DNA of 34,851 nucleotides, taken from positions 1 through 34,851 of the forward strand of contig JAABRU010000004.1 in the NCBI GenBank assembly GCA_011390755.1, written 5' to 3'. The DNA comes from Desulfobacteraceae bacterium. GTDB lineage: Bacteria; Desulfobacterota; Desulfobacteria; Desulfobacterales; Desulfococcaceae. The position numbers and the translations under genes are program-made. The notes under the pieces are model-generated. The model was given only the letters and a program-made list of their open reading frames with translations. It had not been told where the DNA came from and searched no databases. Positions 24,048-32,272 of this stretch are shown in pieces. The stretch's first letter is position 1. The number at the start of each line of letters is the position of its first letter.

Positions 24048-24840
24048 TTACTTATGGAACACGGAGCAGATATGTTCCGGAAAAAAAAACATGCCCCCTC
24101 CTTTGCCCGAAGACCGTTTTGCCATTGTCATCCCGGTGTATAATCATGAGGAGATGGCCCCGAAAGTGATCCGGGAATGCCGGGACAGCGGTTTTCCGGT
24201 TTTCGCTGTGGATGACGGCTCCACCGACAGGACATATGAGAGAATAAAAAACATCAGAAATATTCATCTGCTGCGGCATCCTGTGAACCGGGGAAAAGGG
24301 GCGGCCCTGCTGAGCGGATTTTCCGCTGCATTCAGTATGCCGGGCAGAAATATCCGTTACGCGATCAGCATTGATGCGGACGGGCAGCATAATCCCGCGG
24401 AAATCCCCCGGCTGATCCGGGCGGTTTCCGTCAGAGAACCTGTCATCATTCTCGGAATGAGGGAAGGAATGCTGGGAAAAGAAGTGCCATGGACCAGCCG
24501 TTTCGGCAGAGAATTTTCCAATTTCTGGGTATGGTGCGCCGGGGGCCGGAAATGCAGCGACAGCCAGAGCGGTTTCCGGGTCTATCCCCTGCCGGAATCC
24601 ATGCAGATGGGGGTGAAAGCCCGCCGTTTCCAGTTTGAGGTGGAAATTCTTGCCAAAGCCCCCTGGAAAGGGATTCCGGTGCGGGAAGTGCCGGTGAGTG
24701 TCAATTACCGCCCCGGTTCCCGGCGCGTTTCCCATTTTCGTCCCCTCATTGATTTTATTCGGAATTCCAACACATTTACCCGTCTGATTTTCCAAAGAAT
24801 CATTTTTCCCGCTTCCCTGAGAAAAAGAAAAAATATATAG
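24040..24840 (+). CDS. Family 2 glycosyltransferase
   Basis: The protein has 266 residues from ATG 24040 (overlapping the previous stop); ATG 24091 is a possible shorter start just before the domain. FAIVIPVYNHEEMAPKVI opens a GT-A fold, with VDDGSTDRT (57-65) and DADGQ (112-116, the metal-binding DXD-type motif), plus RHPVNRGKGAALLSGF and SQSGFRVYP typical of dolichyl-phosphate-mannose-synthase-like GT2 enzymes. No transmembrane helices follow the catalytic domain, so it should be a cytoplasmic or membrane-associated transferase. The substrate cannot be told. GT2 genes of this type also occur in polyene and lipid clusters, and the acyl cluster lies 3 kb downstream, but the link is only positional. 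Confidence 0.87.
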   Translation: MTDYLWNTEQICSGKKNMPPPLPEDRFAIVIPVYNHEEMAPKVIRECRDSGFPVFAVDDGSTDRTYERIKNIRNIHLLRHPVNRGKGAALLSGFSAAFSMPGRNIRYAISIDADGQHNPAEIPRLIRAVSVREPVIILGMREGMLGKEVPWTSRFGREFSNFWVWCAGGRKCSDSQSGFRVYPLPESMQMGVKARRFQFEVEILAKAPWKGIPVREVPVSVNYRPGSRRVSHFRPLIDFIRNSNTFTRLIFQRIIFPASLRKRKNI

Positions 24841-24953
24841 ATTCTTGACTTATGATGCAGATTTCCTATATGTGTTACGTTTATGCTTTGCAGATTTGCA
24901 GTCTTCCGGATAATTGCCGGGGCCTGTCAGGGGGGCAAAGATATCATTATCAG

Positions 24954-25060
24954 CAGCTCGGAAACTTTCCGAAGGAGTGCAGAAACGGTATTTCTGCATA
25001 AGGGAACCGCAGCTGCTGTTCTGCCAAAATACAGTTTTTGCACTCCGGGACATCTGTAAA
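24954..25060. repeat. Family F inverted repeat, copy 1
   Basis: Arms CCGAAGGAGTGCAGAAAC and the complement of CAGTTTTTGCACTCCGGG form an inverted repeat around GTATTTCTGCA...CAAAATAC. Copy 2 lies at 34536-34641. The 24841-25192 gap holds this repeat and no gene. Confidence 0.7.
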
Positions 25061-25192
25061 AACGCATCCGGGGAAACGTTTTCGATCTGCTGATGAATTC
25101 CGCTTCCTGCCGCCCTGTGGCAGACGCAGGGCGCATCTTTCCCCGGAATGTTATCTGAAAACCTATACGGAGATCGGAAAAATACAAAAGAC

Positions 25193-26857
25193 ATGAAAGA
25201 AAAAATCAGACAGATTATGTTATATGCGGCTGAAAAAGCCCATAATACAGAACAGCTTCCTTCCGGAGATTTTCCGGATTTTGTGATTGAGGAACCCAAA
25301 AACCCGATCCACGGCGATCTTTCCTGCAATCTGGCAATGCTTATGGCCAAAATGCAGAAAATGGCCCCCCGGAAAATTGCACAGATTCTGCTGGATCATA
25401 CAGACGACGCGGAAGGCATTATAGAAAAAAAGGAAATTGCCGGGCCCGGATTTATCAATTTTTTCATCCGGCCCGCTGCCTGGCTGCCGGTGCTGCGCCG
25501 TATTCACGCGCAGGGAGATGATTACGGCAGATCGGACATGGGAAAAGGGGAAAAGGTGCAGGTGGAATTTGTCAGCGCCAATCCCACGGGCCCCCTTCAT
25601 GTGGGACACGGCAGGGGCGCGGCCGTGGGGGACACGGTTGCCAATATTCTCTCCTTCTGCGGTTATGATGTGCAGCGGGAATACTATATCAATGATTCCG
25701 GACGGCAGATCCGCACCCTGGGCACTTCGGTGTTTATCCGTTATCAGCAGTTATGCGGAAAGGATATTCCCCTGGGCGGGGACTGTTACCAGGGGGACTA
25801 TATCCGGGATATTGCGGACATGATCCGCAATGAAAAAGGGGACCGTCTGCTTTCCGGCGATGCGGAGGAGGCGGTTGTGCTCTGCGCCCGTTTTGCGGCG
25901 GATTTTATTCTCAGCGGTATCCGCGAAGATCTGGAATCCTTTGGGGTGCGTTTTGACAGATGGTACAGTGAGCAGTCTCTTTTTGATGCGGGAAAAGTGG
26001 AACAGGTAATGGAGAATTTCCGTAAGACAGGAAACCTGTATGAAAAAGAGGGTGCCCTGTGGTTCCGCACTTCCGATTACGGAGATGAAAAAGACCGGGT
26101 CGTGGTGCGATCCAACGGGCAGACCACCTATTTTGCCTCGGATATTGCCTATCATCAGGACAAATATGAACGGGGGCTGGAAAGGGTGGTGGATGTGTGG
26201 GGGGCCGACCATCACGGCTATATTCCCCGGATGCGGGCCTCCGTTATGGCTTCCGGCAGAAAATCCGAACAGTTCCAGGTCATCCTGATCCAGCTGGTCA
26301 GTCTGCTCCGGGACGGAGAACCGGTCGCCATGTCCAGCCGGGCCGGGGAATTTGTCACCCTGAAAGAAGTGGTGGATGAGGTGGGCAAAGATGCGGCCCG
26401 TTTTATCTTTCTGACCCGGCATTATGAAAGCCGACTGGATTTTGATCTGGCGCTGGCCAAAAAGAAAAGCAATGACAATCCGGTGTATTATGTGCAGTAT
26501 GTCCATGCCCGGATTTCCAGCATTATGGAAAAAGCCCGTGAAAGGGGGATTGCCCCGGAAGACTGGCAGGAGGAATATCTTTCCGCACTGACAGAAGCAG
26601 AGGAAATCCGGCTGATGAAAGCCCTGTCGCTTTACCCGGAAACCCTGGAAACGGCCGCGGCAATGATGGAACCGCACCGCCTGAGTTATTATCTGACAGA
26701 TCTGGCTTCCCTGTTTCACAGCTATTATAATAAGCACAAAGTGCTTACGGATCTGCCGGAAACAACAGCTGCCCGTCTCTGCCTGATTATGGCCGTCCGG
26801 GAAGTAATCCGGAACGCGCTGTCCCTGCTGGGAGTTTCCGCACCGGAGAAAATGTAG
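25193..26857 (+). CDS. argS: Arginyl-tRNA synthetase
   Basis: The protein has 554 residues. ATG 25193 is chosen to match the usual ArgS start ([16 protein letters not shown]). The N-terminal additional domain (about 1-100) binds the tRNA D-loop. The class I core begins [16 protein letters not shown] with HVGH (136-139), and the KMSKS loop appears as MSSR (380-383), the usual degenerate form in ArgS. The C-terminal anticodon-binding helices follow ([20 protein letters not shown]). It charges tRNA-Arg, including the TCT tRNA in this window. It is the first gene of the packed plus-strand run to 32149. Confidence 0.97.
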   Translation: MKEKIRQIMLYAAEKAHNTEQLPSGDFPDFVIEEPKNPIHGDLSCNLAMLMAKMQKMAPRKIAQILLDHTDDAEGIIEKKEIAGPGFINFFIRPAAWLPVLRRIHAQGDDYGRSDMGKGEKVQVEFVSANPTGPLHVGHGRGAAVGDTVANILSFCGYDVQREYYINDSGRQIRTLGTSVFIRYQQLCGKDIPLGGDCYQGDYIRDIADMIRNEKGDRLLSGDAEEAVVLCARFAADFILSGIREDLESFGVRFDRWYSEQSLFDAGKVEQVMENFRKTGNLYEKEGALWFRTSDYGDEKDRVVVRSNGQTTYFASDIAYHQDKYERGLERVVDVWGADHHGYIPRMRASVMASGRKSEQFQVILIQLVSLLRDGEPVAMSSRAGEFVTLKEVVDEVGKDAARFIFLTRHYESRLDFDLALAKKKSNDNPVYYVQYVHARISSIMEKARERGIAPEDWQEEYLSALTEAEEIRLMKALSLYPETLETAAAMMEPHRLSYYLTDLASLFHSYYNKHKVLTDLPETTAARLCLIMAVREVIRNALSLLGVSAPEKM

Positions 26858-26866
26858 TTCCCGCAT

Positions 26867-27640
26867 ATGAGGAAAAACGGATTCAGACCCCGTCCTCTGA
26901 CGACGACTTTCAGTTATCAGCCGGTGCAGCAGAAATCACCGACTTCCGCTTTGGAAAAAAAGAGACCCGGCGTGAGCCGGCTTTTTCTGATTTTCACTGC
27001 CCTGTGGATGTTTGTGCTGGGAATTATTGTGGGCCGGGTGACAACACCGCCGGATTTTGATCTGCATGCCGTGGAAAAAGAACTGGCAGATCTGCGGGAA
27101 AAGGAAATGCGGAAAGATCAGCAGACAATCCGGGAGGGGTTGGCAACCCTGAACGATACCCATCTGGATTTTTATGATGATCTGCGCAAACCTGAGCGCA
27201 GATTCCCGCCCCTGCTGCCGGGGGATGAAAACAAGGGGGCACCCGGAATCAAAAAGGCACTGCCCAAAGAAAGAGACGCAGAGGATTCTGTGCTTACGGC
27301 AGAAAAAACAGAGAATAAATCTTCAGACCCCCCCTCTTCCGCAGCCGAAAAAACCGGGAGTCCTGCACCGCCGGCCGTCCTGTCCGGCAATGTGGAAATG
27401 AACACCGCGATTCAGCTGGCCTCTTTTGCCCGGCAGGCAGATGCGGACCGGGTGAGTGCCCGCTTAAAAGAGAAGGAATACAGCGGTATTTTTATCAGCA
27501 GGGAAGAAGTGAACGGAGTGGGAACCCGTTACCGCGTTCAAATGGGATTTTTCCGGAACAAATCCGATGCGGAAAAAGTGCTGGAGCACTTGAAAAGCAA
27601 AGAAAAATTCAGGGACGCCTATATTTTTCAGCGAAAATAA
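26867..27640 (+). CDS. SPOR-domain membrane protein
   Basis: The protein has 257 residues, 9 bp after argS. A cytoplasmic basic N-terminus (1-37) is followed by a single membrane helix (LFLIFTALWMFVLGIIVGRV, about 39-58), a charged and Pro-rich periplasmic linker, and a C-terminal SPOR domain (about 180-257: AIQLASFARQADADRVSARL, GTRYRVQMGFFRNKSDAEKV). SPOR domains bind glycan strands lacking stem peptides at division sites. The argS-SPOR pairing is, from memory, common in Desulfobacterales. The upstream ribosome site is weak, consistent with coupling to argS. Confidence 0.9.
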   Translation: MRKNGFRPRPLTTTFSYQPVQQKSPTSALEKKRPGVSRLFLIFTALWMFVLGIIVGRVTTPPDFDLHAVEKELADLREKEMRKDQQTIREGLATLNDTHLDFYDDLRKPERRFPPLLPGDENKGAPGIKKALPKERDAEDSVLTAEKTENKSSDPPSSAAEKTGSPAPPAVLSGNVEMNTAIQLASFARQADADRVSARLKEKEYSGIFISREEVNGVGTRYRVQMGFFRNKSDAEKVLEHLKSKEKFRDAYIFQRK

Positions 27641-27652
27641 AAGGAAACAGAT

Positions 27653-27940
27653 ATGAAAATTTCTGAAGAAGAAGTCCGCCATGTGGCAAAACTGGCCCGA
27701 CTGGATATGGATGAAACCGCCATTGAAAAATTTGCAGAACAGATCGGCAGTATTTTGGGATACGCAGATAAACTGCGGGAGGTGGACACAGAAGGTGTCC
27801 GTCCCACTTCCCATGCCATTTTCCTCAACAATGCCTTCCGGGAAGACAAAGTAAAAGAACAGCTTGACCGGGAATCCGCCCTTGCCAATGCCCCGGAGCA
27901 GGAAGACGGAGCGTTTACTGTTCCCCGGGTCCTGGGCTGA
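27653..27940 (+). CDS. gatC: Asp/Glu-tRNA amidotransferase subunit C (GatC)
   Basis: A 95-residue protein with AAAAGGAAACAG before the ATG, 12 bp after the SPOR gene. KISEEEVRHVAKLARLDMDE and RPTSHAIFLNNAFREDKV match GatC throughout, and the GAFTVPRVLG end is canonical. GatC stabilises the GatA-GatB interface during Gln-tRNA/Asn-tRNA formation. In many bacteria gatA follows directly; here the next genes are the 150-residue unknown and the BtrH/ACP/KS cluster, so gatA and gatB must lie elsewhere. Confidence 0.95.
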   Translation: MKISEEEVRHVAKLARLDMDETAIEKFAEQIGSILGYADKLREVDTEGVRPTSHAIFLNNAFREDKVKEQLDRESALANAPEQEDGAFTVPRVLG

Positions 27941-27953
27941 AGGAAGGTGGATT

Positions 27954-28406
27954 ATGCGGAAAAATGATGTCCCGCAGGATGAGACAAAAATGAACCGGGG
28001 CGAAAAGGAAATTATGTATGCAGTGGACGAACAGGGCCGTTATGTGCAGGTGCAGAGCCGGGGATGGCAGCCCAAAGATGTGGCCAATGATCAGGCATGG
28101 CAGGTGATTGAAGAAGATATTGTGTCAGAGATCCGGATGATTCGGTCCGGAAAACGCAGTCCCCTGGCTTTTCATATGAAAAAAAATCTGATGAATGAAA
28201 GTCTGCTGGCCGCTTACGCGGATTTACCCCGCTGGCGGGTGAAACGGCATCTCCGTGCCGACATTTTCCGGAAACTGGATGCAAAGCTGCTGGATCGCTA
28301 TGCGGATATTTTCGGTATTGCTGCGGATGAACTGCAAAATATACCCGATATTTCCCAGGGCATATATAACGATGAAATCAAATTCAGAAACGAATCTGCA
28401 AAATAA
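27954..28406 (+). CDS. 150-residue protein of unknown function, possible helical DNA-binding C-terminus
   Basis: ATG 27954 is preceded by GAAGGAAGGTGGATT, 13 bp after gatC. The N-terminal half begins with a charged segment and contains MYAVDEQGRYVQVQSRGWQP and NDQAWQVIEEDIVSEIRMIR. The C-terminal half is a run of short helices (NESLLAAYADLPRWRVKRHL, LDRYADIFGIAADELQNIPD) that resembles a helix-turn-helix core. The stop codon shares its A with the next ATG (TAATG), so it is translationally coupled to the BtrH-like gene. A regulatory role for the acyl cluster is possible; I do not recognise a named family with certainty. Confidence 0.78.
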   Translation: MRKNDVPQDETKMNRGEKEIMYAVDEQGRYVQVQSRGWQPKDVANDQAWQVIEEDIVSEIRMIRSGKRSPLAFHMKKNLMNESLLAAYADLPRWRVKRHLRADIFRKLDAKLLDRYADIFGIAADELQNIPDISQGIYNDEIKFRNESAK

Positions 28407-29449
28407 TGAATATCAGAATTCCCTTTGTACATCAGCAGTCGGCCCACTGTGAAACCGGGGTCATGTCCAACCTGCTTTCCCATTACGGTGTTCCGGCCAG
28501 CGAATCCCTGGTTTTCGGTATCGGTTCGGGACTTTTTTTCGGATATTTTCCTTTTATCCGTTTAAATCATCTGCCCCTGACGGCCTTCCGGATTTCCACC
28601 GGCGGTATCATGTCCAGAACCGCCAAACGCCTGAAAATCGGTATCCGCGGGGAAAAATTCCGCAGCCCGGAAAAGGCAATGGATGCCCTGGATCGGAAAC
28701 TGGAACAGCAGATTCCTGTGGGCTGCCGCACCGGAGCCTACTGGCTCAGCTATTTTCCCCGCCGGTACCGCTTCCATTTCAATATGCACAATCTTGTGGT
28801 ATTCGGCAAAGAAGATGACGAGTATATCATCAGTGATCCGGTTTTTGAAGAACCGGTGCGCTGTTCCCGCGCTTCCCTGATGAAGGCCCGCTTTGCCCGC
28901 GGCCCTCTGCCCCCCAAAGGCCGCATGTATTATGTGCACAGGGTGCCGGAACAGCCGGATTTTTCCGGGGCCGTGCATAAAGGAATGAAGGAAGTCTGCC
29001 GTACCATGCTCAGAGCCCCCGGCCCTTTTCTGGGAATTAAGGGCATCCGTTATCTGGCCCGGAAAATGGAAACCTGGCCCGAAAAACTGGGAGAGGAAAA
29101 AGCCGCATTGTATCTGGGGCAGCTTATCCGTATGCAGGAGGAAATCGGCACCGGCGGTGCGGGATTCCGCTTTATCTATGCCGCTTTTTTGCAGGAAAGT
29201 GCAGCAATACGGGAAGACGGGCGACTGCAGGATTTATCGGAAACATTTACCCGTGTGGGGGATCGCTGGCGGGAGTTTGCGCTTCTGGCATCCAGAATCT
29301 GTAAAAAGCGTGTACCGGCCGCAGAAGGTTATCCGGATATGTCTGCTATTCTGCGGATATGTGCGGACGAAGAGGAAAAAGTGCTGCGGGATCTGGCAGA
29401 GGTGCTGAAAAGCAATCCTGTAAATAAAAAAGAACTGAATGTAAAATGA
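28406..29449 (+). CDS. BtrH-like acyltransferase (BtrH N-terminal + DUF4872-like)
   Basis: The protein has 347 residues. The N-terminal domain (1-150) has the papain-like BtrH pattern: HCETGVMSNLLSHYG with Cys15, GIGSGLFFGYFPF, then MHNLVVFGKEDDEYIISDP giving His128 and Asp144 as the likely triad. The C-terminal half (about 185-330) is helical and resembles DUF4872 (GVGDRWREF-like motif seen as TRVGDRWREFALLASRICK). BtrH itself moves an acyl group from an acyl carrier protein to an aminoglycoside. Here the next gene encodes an ACP (4-bp overlap), so ACP-dependent acyl transfer to an unknown acceptor is the natural inference. Confidence 0.85.
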   Translation: MNIRIPFVHQQSAHCETGVMSNLLSHYGVPASESLVFGIGSGLFFGYFPFIRLNHLPLTAFRISTGGIMSRTAKRLKIGIRGEKFRSPEKAMDALDRKLEQQIPVGCRTGAYWLSYFPRRYRFHFNMHNLVVFGKEDDEYIISDPVFEEPVRCSRASLMKARFARGPLPPKGRMYYVHRVPEQPDFSGAVHKGMKEVCRTMLRAPGPFLGIKGIRYLARKMETWPEKLGEEKAALYLGQLIRMQEEIGTGGAGFRFIYAAFLQESAAIREDGRLQDLSETFTRVGDRWREFALLASRICKKRVPAAEGYPDMSAILRICADEEEKVLRDLAEVLKSNPVNKKELNVK

Positions 29450-29712
29450 TAAAGAAGGCGGAACTTAAGCAGAAACTCAAAGTCATGATTGTGCAATCCC
29501 TCAACCTGGAGGAAATTGCCCCCGAAGATATTCAGGATGATGACGTATTATTCGGTGATAAATTCGGTCTGGACTCTATTGATGCTGTGGAGCTGGTATT
29601 TCAGATCAAAGAGCATTTCGGTGTGGAAATCAAAAACATGAACGAAGGCCGCCCTGCCCTGCAGTCTGTCAGCACCCTTGCCGCATTTCTTGAGAAAAGA
29701 ATGAATCCATGA
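29446..29712 (+). CDS. Acyl carrier protein
   Basis: An 88-residue protein. FGLDSIDAVELVFQIKEHFG contains the DSID phosphopantetheine site, Ser44. The surrounding acidic helix 2 is typical. It differs from the housekeeping AcpP (longer N-terminus, KSFGVEIKNMNEG-like second half), so it is likely dedicated to this cluster. It overlaps the BtrH gene and the following ketoacyl synthase by 4 bp each (ATGA), implying fixed stoichiometry. Confidence 0.93.
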   Translation: MIKKAELKQKLKVMIVQSLNLEEIAPEDIQDDDVLFGDKFGLDSIDAVELVFQIKEHFGVEIKNMNEGRPALQSVSTLAAFLEKRMNP

Positions 29713-30917
29713 AAAAAAACAAAGCGGTTGCTGTCAGCGGAATGGGCTGCCTGTGCGCGGCCGGTCTCAATGTGGCAGACTGCATGGCCTTTTTGTTTCA
29801 GGGACAGCGGTATCCGGCCCCCCCCCTTTCTTTTTCCGGCAGAGGGTCCCATCCTGTATTTGAAATCACATCGGATTTTTATGTCCCCCGGCATTTCCGG
29901 CAGAAAGAACTGCCCCGGACATCCTGCCTGGCCATCACAGCCGCGCGGGAAGCCCTGGCGGATGCCGGTCTGGACGAAGATTATTTCCGGCGCAAAAGGG
30001 TCGGTGTATGCCTGGGAAGCAATGTGGGGGGCGGTCTGAGCGGCACTTTTCTGGAGCAGTGGCGCATAGCGGAAAGCGATCCCTATATCCTGCCGCAGTA
30101 CCGCTATCTGGGCGGAAATCCGGCCCGCCATCTTGCCGCGGAATTCGGCATTTCCGGGCCGGTACAGACCGTTGTCAATGCCTGTTCCGCAGGCGGGGAT
30201 GCCATCGGTCTGGGAGCCGCATGGATACGCATGGGAATCTGCGATGCGGTTATTGCCGGAGGCGCGGATGCCCTGTATGAAATCACCTATCTGGGTTTTA
30301 TGTCTCTGCTGAACACAGATGCAAAAGCCTGCAAACCCTTTGATATCCGAAGAAAGGGGCTGAATCTGGGAGAGGGTGCCGGGATGATGCTGCTGGAATC
30401 CGATGAAATGCTGGCAGAAAGAGATAAAAAAGCACGAACATATGTGCTGGGATACGGTTCTGCCGCGGATGCCCGTCACTTTACGGCCCCCCATCCCCGC
30501 GGCAGAGGGCTGCGGCTGGCAATGAAAGAAGCTATGGCATCTGCCGGAATCTCTGCATCGGATCTGGCCTTCATCAATGCCCACGGAACCGGAACGGCCG
30601 ATAATGACCGGATTGAATCCTGCGTATTTTCGGAAGATTTCCCGGGAATTCCTTTTCTTTCCACCAAAGGCTATACGGGTCATACCCTGGGCGCGGCCGG
30701 GGCCATTGAAGCCGTGTTTACTGCCGCCTGCCTGGAACAGGGACGCATTCCCCGCAGTGCGGGTTTTTCAGAACCGGACCCGGAGCTGCCGGCCTGCCCG
30801 GTGCATGAAAACCGGGAAATTTCCGGCAGTACTGCCATGTCCGACACCCTGGCCTTTGGCGGAAACAATGCCGTGCTGATTCTGGGCAGACCGGAAAAAA
30901 CAAAGGGGGGAGGCTGA
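29709..30917 (+). CDS. Beta-ketoacyl-ACP synthase, catalytic (KS-alpha, FabF-like)
   Basis: The protein has 402 residues. The complete condensing triad is present: Cys159 in VVNACSAGGDAI, His292 in INAHGTGTADND and His325 in GYTGHTLGAAGAIEA. The order and spacing are those of FabF/type II polyketide KS-alpha. It should elongate chains on the adjacent ACP by decarboxylative condensation with a malonyl extender. Its stop overlaps the start of the second KS (TGATG), a layout like KS/chain-length-factor pairs of type II polyketide, aryl polyene and flexirubin clusters. No ketoreductase or dehydratase lies in this window. Confidence 0.92.
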   Translation: MKKNKAVAVSGMGCLCAAGLNVADCMAFLFQGQRYPAPPLSFSGRGSHPVFEITSDFYVPRHFRQKELPRTSCLAITAAREALADAGLDEDYFRRKRVGVCLGSNVGGGLSGTFLEQWRIAESDPYILPQYRYLGGNPARHLAAEFGISGPVQTVVNACSAGGDAIGLGAAWIRMGICDAVIAGGADALYEITYLGFMSLLNTDAKACKPFDIRRKGLNLGEGAGMMLLESDEMLAERDKKARTYVLGYGSAADARHFTAPHPRGRGLRLAMKEAMASAGISASDLAFINAHGTGTADNDRIESCVFSEDFPGIPFLSTKGYTGHTLGAAGAIEAVFTAACLEQGRIPRSAGFSEPDPELPACPVHENREISGSTAMSDTLAFGGNNAVLILGRPEKTKGGG

Positions 30918-32149
30918 TGCGCATCGGCATTGCAGGCATCGGGGTCGTCGGCGGTTTCGGCTGCGGTCATCCTGCCCTTCTCCGGGCTTTGAAAAAAGGA
31001 AGTGCGGAAACTGCATGGAAAACAATCCGCACGGCCGGGGGGGATATGGAGGTTCCCGCACTCTGTGCGGATACATCGGCACTGGCGGATTATGTGCCTC
31101 TGCGCACCCTGCGCCGCAATGATCATTACACGCGCATGGCCCTGCTGGGTTCTTTTTTGGCACTGGAAGATGCAAAAATTCCCCCCGGAGAAGCTCTGCA
31201 CCGTATGGGAATTATTGTGGCTACCGGTCTGGGTTCCACCTGCAATACATTGGATTTTGAGGATATTATGAGCGGAAAAAATGCCGTCTGCTCTCCCACA
31301 CTCTTTTCCAATTCCGTGCATAATGCCGCGGCCGCGCATATCTCCATATTTCTCAAATCCGGCGGCCCCAACCTCTCTGTAAACCAGTATGAACTCTCCG
31401 TTCCTTCCGCCTTTATGACCGCCTGTCACTGGCTGCGGGAAGAGCGGACAGATACGGTGCTGCTGGGGGGAGTGGATGAATTTTCCAAAGTGGGGGCCTA
31501 TTACCGTTTTAACTGTGAAAAATCGGGAAAATCAGGAAAATCCTCTCCTCCCGTGGGAGAAGGCTGCGCATTTTTCATCCTCACATCGGATCCGGAAAAA
31601 ATCCGCTACGGATATATTGAAGATGCCTTTGCCGGAATATGTCCAGCGGAAACAATGGAGGATAGCGGGTTACATCCCCTGATGAATGGGATTTCCCATT
31701 GCAGTGACCTATGGCACAGGCCCCCCAGCGGGGTGTCCGGGGGCCTATGCAGTACGCCGTTGCAGGAAAAATCAGGGGATTTGCCCCACTGCCCGGTGGA
31801 GATGGGGGAAAATACAATCCTCATGTGCGACCGGGAAACCTATGAAAAGACAGCAGCAGCATCTTTGCGGATAAAAAAAACAGCCCGCAAAACAGATACT
31901 GCGATCTCCTGCTCCCGTCTTTACGGCAGTCTCCCCGTGGCGATGGCATTTGATATTGCCGCTGCCGGACTCATCATCAAAGAAGGTATCCGGAATCTTC
32001 CCGCGGATCTTTTTCTGCATTCCCCCGGGGATATTTCCCCTGCCGCACCGGTTTGCTGCCTGAAAATCCGGGAAAATAATGAATTGGGATTTGTAAGGCT
32101 GCTGCCCCTGCATCCGCTCTTTCCCGCAAAAAAAGGGGTGAAAGTTTAG
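30917..32149 (+). CDS. Ketoacyl-synthase-like partner lacking catalytic residues (KS-beta / chain-length-factor-like)
   Basis: The protein has 410 residues and a thiolase-like fold in the N-terminal half (VATGLGSTCNTLDFEDI, LFSNSVHNAAAAHISI). Aligned by the GGPNLS segment to its neighbour, position 159 is Glu (NQYELSVPSAF) where the catalytic Cys sits. The NAHGTGT motif cannot be found, and the GHTLGAAG histidine is replaced by Ser in YGSLPVAMAFDIAAAG. That is the loss pattern expected of a chain-length factor, which pairs with KS-alpha and sets chain length. A hairpin (GGCCCCCCAGCGGGG...GGGGGCC, about 31720-31747) sits mid-gene. It is the last gene of the run. Confidence 0.85.
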   Translation: MRIGIAGIGVVGGFGCGHPALLRALKKGSAETAWKTIRTAGGDMEVPALCADTSALADYVPLRTLRRNDHYTRMALLGSFLALEDAKIPPGEALHRMGIIVATGLGSTCNTLDFEDIMSGKNAVCSPTLFSNSVHNAAAAHISIFLKSGGPNLSVNQYELSVPSAFMTACHWLREERTDTVLLGGVDEFSKVGAYYRFNCEKSGKSGKSSPPVGEGCAFFILTSDPEKIRYGYIEDAFAGICPAETMEDSGLHPLMNGISHCSDLWHRPPSGVSGGLCSTPLQEKSGDLPHCPVEMGENTILMCDRETYEKTAAASLRIKKTARKTDTAISCSRLYGSLPVAMAFDIAAAGLIIKEGIRNLPADLFLHSPGDISPAAPVCCLKIRENNELGFVRLLPLHPLFPAKKGVKV

Positions 32150-32170
32150 GGAGTCCGCCGAAAATAATCT

Positions 32171-32198
32171 GCCCGGAGCAGGCAGTTTACTTTCGGGC
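32171..32198 (+). terminator. Weak hairpin between the KS-beta gene and the convergent EF-G-like gene
   Basis: GCCCGGA pairs with TTCGGGC (one G-T) across 14 nt; a T-run (GATTTTTTATT) begins only about 25 nt later. It is the best candidate for ending the acyl-cluster transcript within the 123-bp convergent gap. Confidence 0.35.
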
Positions 32199-32272
32199 AA
32201 GTCCCTTACCTCTTCACCCCCGATTTTTTATTACCAGACAGTTAGCACCTGTCAATACATATTGCGCAGGGA

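Noticed and set aside
25751..26866. 371-codon minus-strand frame opposite argS
   Set aside because: Antisense to a fully motif-supported argS.
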